From an uncultured Pseudorhodobacter sp. (lineage in GTDB: Bacteria; Pseudomonadota; Alphaproteobacteria; Rhodobacterales; Rhodobacteraceae), in contig CALEMZ010000487.1 in NCBI GenBank assembly GCA_937910975.1, positions 1 to 6,156 on the forward strand: a DNA stretch of 6,156 bases, read 5' to 3'. The position numbers and the translations under genes were made by a program. This document shows positions 1 through 6,009 of this stretch, piece by piece. The notes below the pieces were generated by a model that was given only the letters and a program-made list of their open reading frames with translations, searched no databases and was not told where the DNA came from. Positions within the stretch are counted from its first letter, which is position 1; each line of letters opens with the position of its first letter.

Positions 1-1213
1 GGCGGTCGAGCGCAAAATCGGCCAGCGTTTGCCCAGCGAGGTTGGAGGTGGAGACGCCGACGCCGACATAGCCTCCGGCAGCACCGATGCGGGCTTTGGG
101 ATCGAATTCCACCCGCGCGCACCAGTCGCGCGGCACGCCGAGGGTGCCGCACCATGCATGATCAATGGAAGCGGTAGCGGCGGCGGGGAAGTGGCGGTGC
201 AAAATGGCGAGGAGGCGGTGGGTGGTTTCATCATCCGGGGTGCCGTTGTCATCAAGCCGGTTGCCGAAACGGTAAGGGATACCGCGACCGCCAACGGCGA
301 TGCGCCCATCGTCCGTGCGCTGGCAATAGCAATAGGCATTGGCAAAATCACCAACAATCTCATGCCCTTGCCAGCCGATCTTTGACCATACCTCATCAGA
401 CAGGGGGGCGGTGATAATCTGGGCGGAGTTGAGGGGCAGCAAATCGCGGCTGTGGCCCGGAAGGGTTGCGGTGAAGCCTTCGGTGGCGCGCAGGATGGTG
501 CGGGCGTGGATGGGGCCGTGGGGGGTTTCCACCCGGCCGGGATGGATCGCGGTGACGCGGGTGGCTTCCACGATTTGCACCCCCATGCTTTCGACCAGAC
601 GCGCGAGCCCAAGGACCAGCTTGGCGGGCTGAATCCGTGCCACATTGGGGATGACCATGGCCCCCAAAGCGCCGGGGATCGCAAGGCGGCGGTGGAGCGT
701 GGCGGCGTCGATCATCTGGATTTCGGTTTCGCCCCAATGGGTTCTGGTCACGGCCTCCGCTTTGAGCCGGGCCAGTTGCGCGGGGTTGGTGGCAACCAGC
801 AGCTCTTGCGTGCGGCGGATATTGGCCTCGATCCCGGCGGATTGGGCGATGGCGATAATCTCATCCACCGTGCCGGAGAGGGCGCGGACCATGGCACGCA
901 GGCCCGCCTCGGAGCTGGTTTTGAGGTAGCGGTCATGGTTCCATGCAAAGCCGCCCGTCAGCCAGCCGCCATTGCGGCCCGAGGCGCCGAAGCCTGCAAA
1001 TTCGGCCTCGGCGATCAGGATTTTCAGGGAAGGGTCGGCGCGGGCGAGGTAATACGCGGCCCAAAGCCCGGTGAAGCCTGCGCCGATGATGCAGATATCG
1101 GTGCGGGTTTCGCCCATGAGCGGCGGCCGCGGGCGGGGCAGGCCGGTTTCGGCGTACCAGAAGGATGTTTTGCCGGTGGTGCGGGGCCATTGTGGCGGTG
1201 AAGCGTGGGTCAT
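1..1213 (-). CDS. FAD-dependent oxidoreductase, DAO superfamily (OrdL/PuuB-like), partial at the left edge
   Basis: Family members oxidise amines or amino acids with FAD, for example gamma-glutamylputrescine or glycine/sarcosine-type substrates; the substrate here cannot be told. The visible 404 codons have no stop and continue past position 1. The dinucleotide-binding motif GAGFTG (residues 44-49) is followed by an acidic residue, E69, at the end of the second strand, then the family block GASGRNGG (76-83). Later come a YCQRTDDGRIAVGGRG stretch, a CGTLGVPRDW stretch and the FAD-closing C-terminal block GYVGVGV...SNLAGQTLAD (381-399). Family proteins are about 430-470 residues long, so little is missing. 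The ATG at 1213 is the only ATG before the upstream in-frame stop (1265-1267). Its ribosome site is weak, and a later ATG at 1117 would still keep the FAD motif. No signal peptide is seen, so the protein is probably cytoplasmic. It is transcribed away from the methyltransferase gene. The family call is secure, the substrate is not. Confidence 0.9.
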   Translation of the reverse strand, partial: MTHASPPQWPRTTGKTSFWYAETGLPRPRPPLMGETRTDICIIGAGFTGLWAAYYLARADPSLKILIAEAEFAGFGASGRNGGWLTGGFAWNHDRYLKTSSEAGLRAMVRALSGTVDEIIAIAQSAGIEANIRRTQELLVATNPAQLARLKAEAVTRTHWGETEIQMIDAATLHRRLAIPGALGAMVIPNVARIQPAKLVLGLARLVESMGVQIVEATRVTAIHPGRVETPHGPIHARTILRATEGFTATLPGHSRDLLPLNSAQIITAPLSDEVWSKIGWQGHEIVGDFANAYCYCQRTDDGRIAVGGRGIPYRFGNRLDDNGTPDDETTHRLLAILHRHFPAAATASIDHAWCGTLGVPRDWCARVEFDPKARIGAAGGYVGVGVSTSNLAGQTLADFALDR

Positions 1214-1413
1214 GGGCGAAGAATGGCCTTGGGCCAGCGCCTTAGCAAGAGCCTTCAGTCGTGGTTATTCAGGCTTTGGATCATGGCATTTGCATCCGAA
1301 GCTGGGATGTTGATGACGTGGGATTTTAGTACTTTGGCGGCCTTAGGGCTGATGGGCTGCCGAACCCGGAATGGGATGCTTGGCTGGATAAATTATTGGA
1401 TAAGTTCCAAGGC

Positions 1414-1560
1414 ATGGCGGCGAAAGCTGCGGCTTGGGTGATGGGGGCAAGCCCGCTGTGCGTGCCGGCGAAGACGGCTGATGTAAAACCCCGCGTGGCG
1501 CGCGCGGGGCATGTTGCCCACGGCGCGGTTCTGTGGCATCACCTTGGGGACAGCACCTAA
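1414..1560 (+). CDS. Possible small ORF or gene remnant upstream of the methyltransferase gene
   Basis: From ATG 1414 the frame encodes 48 residues beginning [14 protein letters not shown] and ending HHLGDST before TAA at 1558-1560. The open frame extends upstream without an ATG to a TAG at 1327-1329 and reads naturally there (GLPNPEWDAWLDKLLDK), which suggests either a non-ATG start or the tail of a decayed gene. My hand count over the 48 codons gives about 75, 58 and 73 percent GC at codon positions 1, 2 and 3, compatible with coding but equally with its mirror frame. No ribosome-binding site is properly placed before ATG 1414. The stop lies four bases before the alternative methyltransferase start at 1565, so translational coupling is conceivable. 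I do not recognise the sequence and assign no function. Confidence 0.2.
   Translation: MAAKAAAWVMGASPLCVPAKTADVKPRVARAGHVAHGAVLWHHLGDST
1489..1509 (-). terminator. GC-rich hairpin, terminator-like when read on the minus strand
   Basis: CCCCGCG (1489-1495) pairs with CGCGGGG (1503-1509) around a 7-base loop. Read on the minus strand, the hairpin is followed directly by TTTTAC (the complement of 1484-1488 and neighbours), giving a short T tract. On the plus strand no T tract follows. There is no evident minus-strand gene ending here, so it may instead be part of a longer RNA fold or simply a GC-rich palindrome. Confidence 0.3.
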
Positions 1561-1576
1561 ACCAATGAGTTCAGCC

Positions 1577-2230
1577 ATGATCGATTTTGCCGCCCGCCGG
1601 ACCGTGATGGTCGATACGCAGGTTCGCCCCTCCGATGTCACCAAGTTTCCGATAATCGAAGCGATGCTTTCAGTCCCGCGCGAGGCTTATGTGGGGCAGA
1701 GCCAGCTGGAAGCGGCTTATGTGGGCGGTGATCTGACCATTGCGCCGGGGCGGGTAATCCTTGAGCCGCGTAGCTTTGGCAAGCTGTTGGATGCGGTGGA
1801 TGTGCAGCCGGGCGATGCGGTGCTCGATCTTGGCTGTGGCTTTGGCTATTCGACCGCCGTTGTGGCGCAGTTGGCGGAAGCCGTGGTTGCGGTGGAAGAG
1901 GATGCGGCCATAGCTGCGGATGCGCAAGGCCGCCTTTCGGCGCAGAATGTGGACAATGCAGCCGTGATCGCCGGACCATTGGCCAAAGGTGCGGCAAAAC
2001 ACGGGCCTTACGATGTGATCCTGATTGAGGGTGCGGTTGAAGCCGTGCCGGAGGTCTTGCTGGACCAGTTGAAAGACGGCGGGCGTATTGCGGCTATTTT
2101 CATGGAAGGCAGCCTTGGCGTGGCACGCATTGGCCATAAGTCTGCACATGGGGTGACGTGGCGCTATGCGTTTAATGCCTCGGCACCAGTCTTGCAGGGA
2201 TTTGAAAAGGTAGCAGTTTTTGCTCTTTGA
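1577..2230 (+). CDS. Protein-L-isoaspartate O-methyltransferase family protein
   Basis: A 217-residue class I S-adenosylmethionine-dependent methyltransferase, related to PIMT/Pcm, which methylates isoaspartyl residues in damaged proteins. SAM-binding motif I is [11 protein letters not shown] (82-92), with acidic E107/E108 after strand 2 (VVAVEED) for the ribose. [14 protein letters not shown] (145-158) matches the PIMT strand-4 block, followed by [10 protein letters not shown] (161-170). The N-terminal part ([15 protein letters not shown], about 17-31) fits alphaproteobacterial relatives of about 217 residues, which is why the ATG at 1577 was chosen. ATG 1565, in frame, would add four residues (MSSA), and neither start has a strong ribosome site. 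Where classical PIMTs carry a short S/T-Q/A-P substrate-loop motif before motif I, this protein has [11 protein letters not shown] (61-71), so repair activity on isoaspartate is not certain. It lies 40 bases before the tolC-like gene, probably in the same transcript. Confidence 0.85.
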   Translation: MIDFAARRTVMVDTQVRPSDVTKFPIIEAMLSVPREAYVGQSQLEAAYVGGDLTIAPGRVILEPRSFGKLLDAVDVQPGDAVLDLGCGFGYSTAVVAQLAEAVVAVEEDAAIAADAQGRLSAQNVDNAAVIAGPLAKGAAKHGPYDVILIEGAVEAVPEVLLDQLKDGGRIAAIFMEGSLGVARIGHKSAHGVTWRYAFNASAPVLQGFEKVAVFAL

Positions 2231-2258
2231 CGCCGCGGGTTGATGACAAGCGCAAGAT

Positions 2259-2264
2259 AGGAAG
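2259..2264 (+). promoter_or_regulatory. Ribosome-binding site of the TolC-family gene
   Basis: AGGAAG lies six bases before the ATG at 2271. It fixes the start that also gives a complete signal peptide. Confidence 0.7.
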
Positions 2265-2270
2265 ACGAAG

Positions 2271-3635
2271 ATGAAAAAGTTTGGCAAGGTGATGCGCGCG
2301 GCTTTGGTGGGGGCAATCCTTGTATTGCCGCAGGCCGCACTGGCGGAAAGCCTTGCTGATGCGCTGATTGGGGCATATCGCCATTCCAATCTGCTGGAAC
2401 AGAACCGTGCGGTTTTGCGGGCTGCTGATGAAGATGTGGCGCAAGCCGTGGCCAGCCTGCGCCCGACGTTGAGCTTGCGCGCCGGTGCGAGCTACGGCAA
2501 TTTTCTCCATAGCGATAGTTCGGACGGGCTAAGCGCGACTATCAGCCTGATCGGTGAGATGACGTTGCTTGATTTTGGCCGCAACAAGGCCGCGATTGCC
2601 GCCAAGAAAGAGGCGGTTCTGGCGACCCGCATGGCCCTGATCAATGTAGAGCAGGATGTTCTTCTGGAAGCAGTCGCGGCCTATGTAACGCTGCAACTTC
2701 GGCAAGACGCGATAGCGTTGCGCGAGGCCAATGTGCGGCTGATCATTCAGGAATTGCGCGCGGCCAATGATCGGTTCGATGTGGGCGAAATCACACGGAC
2801 GGATGTGGCGATTGCCGATGCTCGACTCGCTGCGGCCCAGTCTGAGCTGGCGGCGGCGCAGGGCGATCTGGCAATTGCACGCGAAACCTACAAACTCGCC
2901 ATCGGCCATAGCCCTAGGGGCCTGAGCCGTTTGCCCAGCGCCCCCAAGACAGCAAATTCACTTGATGCCGCGAAAGCGGTGGCGCTCCGCAGCCATCCGC
3001 GCATTCGCCAACTGCAATATGAGGTGGCGGCAGCCGAGGCAGGTATTGCGTTGGCCAAAGCCAATATGGGGCCGAGCCTTACGGGCGGCATGACGCTAAA
3101 CGACAACTCGCAAAACACTGACGCGTTCAACCTGTCGCTGTCGTTGAACCAGACGATTTATAGCGGTGGCAGAGGTTCGTCGCTCTATCGCCAATCGCTG
3201 GCACGGCGTGATGCGGCACGGGCCAACCTGCACCAAATTGGTGCGGTCATGGAGCAGGCTGTTGGGCAGGCATGGTCGGAGATTGATGTGGCGCGCGCAA
3301 GCATTGTCGCCAGCGATCGGCAGATCCGTTCGGCTCAGACCGCCTATAATGGCGTGCGCGAAGAGGCGAAACTGGGCGCGCGGACCACATTGGACGTGCT
3401 GAACGCTGAGCAAGAGTTGCTTAAGGCACGCACCTCGCGGCTGTCGGCAGAGGCTGGCAATTACATTGGGGTCTATAAGCTTTTGTCGCGTATGGGCTTG
3501 TTGACGGTGGAGCATTTGAAGCTGGGTATCCCGACCTATGACCCGGAAGCCTATTACAATGCAGTTAAAAATGCGCCTGCAACATCTTCGCAGGGCAAGC
3601 GTCTGGACCGGGTGTTGAAGGCAATCGGCAACTAA
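2271..3635 (+). CDS. tolC: TolC-family outer-membrane efflux/secretion channel protein
   Basis: A 454-residue outer-membrane channel subunit. Family members form trimers that span the outer membrane and periplasm and dock to inner-membrane ABC, RND or MFS pumps for type I secretion or drug efflux. A signal peptide is clear: basic MKKFGKVMR, a hydrophobic core, and ALA (23-25) before E26. Two outer-membrane-efflux repeats follow. Repeat 1 has the strand-helix start LLDFGRNKAA (99-108), a long Ala/Glu/Arg-rich coiled helix, and VGEITRTDV (171-179). Repeat 2 has the matching TIYSGGRGSS (295-304) and LGARTTLDVLNAEQEL (368-383). These give the paired beta-strand and alpha-barrel hairpins typical of TolC, and the length (430-490 usual) is complete. 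The gene follows the methyltransferase gene by 40 bases with a good ribosome site. No pump or membrane-fusion gene lies in the window, so the partner is unknown. The symbol is by family, not proven orthology. Confidence 0.93.
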   Translation: MKKFGKVMRAALVGAILVLPQAALAESLADALIGAYRHSNLLEQNRAVLRAADEDVAQAVASLRPTLSLRAGASYGNFLHSDSSDGLSATISLIGEMTLLDFGRNKAAIAAKKEAVLATRMALINVEQDVLLEAVAAYVTLQLRQDAIALREANVRLIIQELRAANDRFDVGEITRTDVAIADARLAAAQSELAAAQGDLAIARETYKLAIGHSPRGLSRLPSAPKTANSLDAAKAVALRSHPRIRQLQYEVAAAEAGIALAKANMGPSLTGGMTLNDNSQNTDAFNLSLSLNQTIYSGGRGSSLYRQSLARRDAARANLHQIGAVMEQAVGQAWSEIDVARASIVASDRQIRSAQTAYNGVREEAKLGARTTLDVLNAEQELLKARTSRLSAEAGNYIGVYKLLSRMGLLTVEHLKLGIPTYDPEAYYNAVKNAPATSSQGKRLDRVLKAIGN

Positions 3636-3639
3636 AGCG

Positions 3640-3675
3640 TTTAGGGTTCACCTTGAAATGCAGATATGCCCTAAA
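3640..3675. repeat. Inverted repeat after the TolC-family gene
   Basis: TTTAGGG (3640-3646) is complementary to CCCTAAA (3669-3675), and inside the 22-base gap TTCA (3647-3650) can pair with TGAA (3654-3657). It begins five bases after the tolC-like stop codon. No T tract follows on the plus strand, so it is at best a weak or Rho-assisted terminator, or an mRNA 3' end stabiliser. Confidence 0.4.
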
Positions 3676-3749
3676 TGTCATAACTGTCGCTCAAACGACG
3701 ACAATCGCTGATAAAACTGCAAATCGTTAACCCGAACATGCCCTATTCC

Positions 3750-3778
3750 TTGTCATGGCGCGGGCTTGGCGCTAAACT
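3750..3778 (+). promoter_or_regulatory. Sigma-70-like promoter of the PopZ-like gene
   Basis: TTGTCA (3750-3755) and TAAACT (3773-3778) are separated by exactly 17 bases. A start near 3785 would give a leader of about 20 bases before ATG 3806, with an AGGG ribosome site at 3798-3801. This makes the PopZ-like gene its own transcription unit, separate from the tolC-like gene. Consensus match only. Confidence 0.6.
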
Positions 3779-3805
3779 TTACGTGAGGCTTAAAGGCAGG
3801 GTGCT

Positions 3806-4773
3806 ATGTCAGAACCGATGAGTTCCGGTGAAATTGAGGATGTTCTTTCCTCCATTCGTAGGTTGGTGTCTGAAGATTTGCGCCCCGCGTCGCGTGTGGC
3901 CAGTGCAAAAACTGTTGCGCCAGAGCCATCGGGAAAGCTGTTGCTGACCCCGGCGTTTCGTGTGGTGACATCAGAACCTTTCGTGAATGATGCCCAAAAT
4001 GCCGAGGATTTGCGCGCCCCGGCAACAGATTCCGTTGCCGAATCCGTCATCATGGAGAGCCCCTTTAGCGAAAATTTCATTGAGCAAGAGGATGTTCTTG
4101 TTGAGATTGATGTCTGGCCGCTGAATGTTGAGGATGAAGATGCTGCTCCTGAGGGCGGAGTTTCAATGGCGGAAGACTGGTTGCCTGAAGCGGCCCCACG
4201 ATCGTTGACGATCTGCCAGATGAGGAGCCAGAAGCCGCTGTGTCGCAACCGCAAATTGACGCTGCTGCAAAGCTGAACCGGGTTATGAGCGAGATCGGCG
4301 CGGCTGTGGCCGAGAGCGATGATGAATGGGAGCCGGAAGCTGGGGATGCCTCGGTCTCTGGCATGTCGTGGCAGGCGCCTGAGTGGGTTGAAGAGGCCGA
4401 GCTTGTGGGGGAGGGCGACAGCGAGGAGGCTGCCCGCGCGCTGGCTGACGCCGCCGAAGCTGCCGCAGTGACCGAGATAATCGAGCGGGCCGCGGCTGCC
4501 AAGGCGGAGGCAGTGAAAGAGGCAGAGGCAAAGGCTGCGACCGAGGCGGAGGCAAGAACTAAGACGGGGGCGCAGGGTGCCGGGGCAGGGCCCGAGACAG
4601 ATATCTTCGCCGAGGATGAAGGCTATTTTGATGAAACCGTGCTGCGTGATCTGGTGCGTGATCTGATCCGCGAAGAGTTGAGCGGAGCCCTGGGGGAACG
4701 CATCACGCGCAACGTGCGCAAACTGGTGCGCGCAGAGATCAACCGCGCGCTCACCGCGCGGGATTTTGATTGA
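3806..4773 (+). pseudogene. PopZ-like (DUF2497-like) acidic scaffold protein gene with a one-base frameshift
   Basis: Two overlapping frames together make one protein. The 5' frame (3806 to about 4197) begins MSEPMSSGEIEDVLSSIRRL, resembling the N-terminal helix of PopZ/DUF2497 proteins (EEILASIRRII type). The 3' frame (about 4189-4773) continues with an acidic linker, a coiled-coil-like Ala/Glu/Lys-rich segment (about 4425-4565), and a conserved helical end: YFDETVLRDLVRDLIREEL, then ITRNVRKLVRAEINRAL. Adding one C to the CCCC run at 4194-4197 joins them into a 322-residue product reading EDWLPEAAPTIVDDLPDEEP across the join. As given, the 5' frame runs on with unrelated residues to a stop at 4274-4276 (156 residues), while the 3' part could start only at a poor GTG at 4240. 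PopZ is a polar scaffold that binds chromosome-segregation partners; that role is an inference from both ends and the disordered acidic middle. The break may be a real mutation or a homopolymer sequencing error. The IS begins 7 bases past the stop. Confidence 0.7.
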
Positions 4774-4778
4774 AAACG

Positions 4779-4780
4779 CC
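4779..4780. repeat. Putative 2-bp target-site duplication (CC), left copy
   Basis: CC precedes the left terminal repeat at 4779-4780, and CC follows the right one at 6008-6009. IS30-family elements usually duplicate 2-3 bp. With so short a repeat in C-rich sequence, chance agreement is possible. Confidence 0.35.
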
Positions 4781-4807
4781 GGTGGCCTCAACTGATCGAC
4801 GCAACAC
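4781..4807 (+). repeat. Left terminal inverted repeat of the IS30 element
   Basis: The outer block GGTGG, then CTCAA, and the inner block CGCAACAC are shared with the reverse complement of 5981-6007; mismatches lie at repeat positions 6, 12, 13, 15, 17 and 19. The transposase stop codon (TGA, complement of 4788-4790) is inside this repeat. Confidence 0.85.
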
Positions 4808-5948
4808 ACTGTGCAAACTTCTCTGCTGGGGTCTGGTATTGCAAGGTCTTGCGTGGCCGTTCGTTCAATTGTCTTGCAATCGCGCTAAGCTTTGCTTGTG
4901 AATGGACAGACAGATTGGTTCCGCGCGGCAAATACTGCCTCAGCAGGCGGTAGGTATTTTCATTTGATCCGCGTTGCCACGGGGACTGTGGGTCGCAGAA
5001 ATAGACGTCGACATCGGTTGCCAGCGTAAAGCGCGGATGGTCAGCCAGCTCTTTCCCGCGGTCCCAAGTCAGAGATTTGTATAGCTCGGGTGGCAATCTC
5101 CGAGCTGATTTAATCAGCGCGGTGACCACACTTTCAGTGTCCTTGTTGGCAACCTTCACCAACATGACATACCGAGAATGGCGCTCGACAAGTGTTGCGA
5201 TGTAGCTGTTTCCGGACCCCCCAATCAGATCACCTTCCCAGTGCCCTGGAATGGCTCGGTCCTCGACAGATGCAGGTCTTTCGCTGATTGATATGGCGTT
5301 CTTAATCTGGCCGAGGCCGTTGCGTTTAAGGCTGGCGTGTTTGGACCGCCTTACTGTGCGCTTGGCTCGCAAGTGCTCCAGTAACTCATTCTTCAGAACC
5401 CCACGCGCCTGTATATAAAGGCTTCGGTAGATCGTTTCGTGTGACACCTGTTTGTGCGCCTCTTCTGGGAACGCGCGTTTGAGCCAGCCCGCGATCTGCT
5501 CGGGGGACCACTTGCGTCGCAGCTTTGCTGATACTGCTTGGGCCAGGAACGGGTGGCAAGCCAGCTTGCATGACTTGGGACGCAGGGCGCGGTCCCATGC
5601 CGCGAGGTCAGATGTTGTGGCGCGGTAGCCAGCGCGGCCACCATTGCGCCGGATCTCGCGGCTGATCGTCGACGGCGCCCGACCCAACTGTCGCGCGATC
5701 ACACGAAGGGATTGCTTCACGCTCAGACCGCGCGATATCTCTTCGCGCTCCGAAAGGCGCAGAGCATGCTTGCCGCGCATGCGATCTGGTGGGCGAATGC
5801 CGCCTGTCGGCGATATCACGGAAAACACCGATGATGACTGATGGTCAAAAATCCGCCCAATCGACCTCATCGACTCCCCGCGCTGCCAACGATCCCAGAT
5901 ATCCGCACGCTGCTCAGCTGAGTAATAAATCCTGCGACGGTACTTCAT
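4788..5948 (-). CDS. IS30-family transposase
   Basis: A 386-residue DDE transposase, full length for the family (usually about 320-390), that cuts and joins the ends of its own element. An N-terminal helix-turn-helix region includes SMRSIGRIFDHQSSSV (26-41), and a second HTH covers LSVKQSLRVIARQLGRAPST (75-94) followed by ISREIRRNG. The IS30 block WSPEQIAGWL (147-156) and SHETIYRSLY (169-178) come next. The integrase-fold catalytic triad is D240 (GHWEGDLIGG), D296 (LTWDRGKE) and E330 (QRGSNENTYRLLRQYLP), with 33 residues between D296 and E330, the IS30-type DD(33)E spacing. The start at 5948 has GGAG eight bases upstream (complement of 5957-5960). No frameshift or internal stop is present, so the enzyme is probably functional. 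It is transcribed towards the PopZ-like gene, convergent with it. Confidence 0.96.
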   Translation of the reverse strand: MKYRRRIYYSAEQRADIWDRWQRGESMRSIGRIFDHQSSSVFSVISPTGGIRPPDRMRGKHALRLSEREEISRGLSVKQSLRVIARQLGRAPSTISREIRRNGGRAGYRATTSDLAAWDRALRPKSCKLACHPFLAQAVSAKLRRKWSPEQIAGWLKRAFPEEAHKQVSHETIYRSLYIQARGVLKNELLEHLRAKRTVRRSKHASLKRNGLGQIKNAISISERPASVEDRAIPGHWEGDLIGGSGNSYIATLVERHSRYVMLVKVANKDTESVVTALIKSARRLPPELYKSLTWDRGKELADHPRFTLATDVDVYFCDPQSPWQRGSNENTYRLLRQYLPRGTNLSVHSQAKLSAIARQLNERPRKTLQYQTPAEKFAQCVASIS

Positions 5949-5980
5949 TCAAAACACTCCATCTCTTCATAAAGATTAAA

Positions 5981-6007
5981 GTGTTGCGCCCACCGATTGA
6001 GACCACC
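5981..6007 (-). repeat. Right terminal inverted repeat of the IS30 element
   Basis: Its reverse complement starts GGTGGTCTCAA and ends CGCAACAC, matching 21 of 27 positions of the left repeat. It lies just upstream of the transposase start, so it also forms part of the transposase leader and promoter region. Confidence 0.85.
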
Positions 6008-6009
6008 CC
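6008..6009. repeat. Putative 2-bp target-site duplication (CC), right copy
   Basis: CC follows the right terminal repeat and matches the CC at 4779-4780. The evidence is weak because the flank is a run of C. Confidence 0.35.

Larger units (their letters stand above)
1214..1576. other. Divergent intergenic region, no confident gene
   Basis: This stretch separates the minus-strand oxidoreductase from the plus-strand methyltransferase gene and should hold both promoters, but I see no convincing -35/-10 pair for either. It contains an AT-rich patch at 1387-1405 with GGATAA twice (1386-1391 and 1398-1403), a GC-rich hairpin at 1489-1509, and a 7-bp complementary pair (1437-1443 with 1537-1543) that would enclose about 100 bases. 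A plus-strand frame is open from 1330 to the TAA at 1558-1560 and reads like protein in places; its exact mirror frame on the minus strand is also open over 1393-1644. The two cannot be told apart by base composition, since both share the same codon register. Confidence 0.5.
4781..6007 (-). mobile_element. IS30-family insertion sequence, complete, 1227 bp
   Basis: The element is bounded by imperfect 27-bp inverted repeats starting GGTGG (left, 4781-4807) and ending CCACC (right, 5981-6007). They match at 21 of 27 positions, with an identical inner CGCAACAC block. One transposase gene fills it on the minus strand, its stop codon inside the left repeat. Size, single ORF, repeat length and DDE spacing all fit IS30. 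The element lies between the PopZ-like stop codon and a plus-strand terminator. I cannot name the specific IS from sequence alone. Confidence 0.9.

Noticed and set aside
452..1201. 249-codon open frame on the plus strand
   Set aside because: It is antisense to the oxidoreductase, which has clear FAD motifs over the same bases. The translation is Gly/Ala/Asp-rich without a recognisable domain.
1670..2389. 239-codon open frame on the minus strand
   Set aside because: It overlaps the methyltransferase gene and the start of the tolC-like gene antisense, has no recognisable motif, and is a by-product of GC-rich codon use.
4200..4240. Programmed -1 ribosomal frameshifting in the PopZ-like gene
   Set aside because: The direction of the shift would fit, but the zero-frame codons GCG GCC CCA lack a canonical slippery heptamer and no strong stem was seen just downstream. 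A one-base deletion or sequencing error is simpler.
3790..4809. 339-codon open frame on the minus strand
   Set aside because: It is antisense to the PopZ-like gene and crosses the IS left end into the terminal repeat, so it cannot be an ancestral gene. The Leu/Ser/Arg-rich translation shows no domain.
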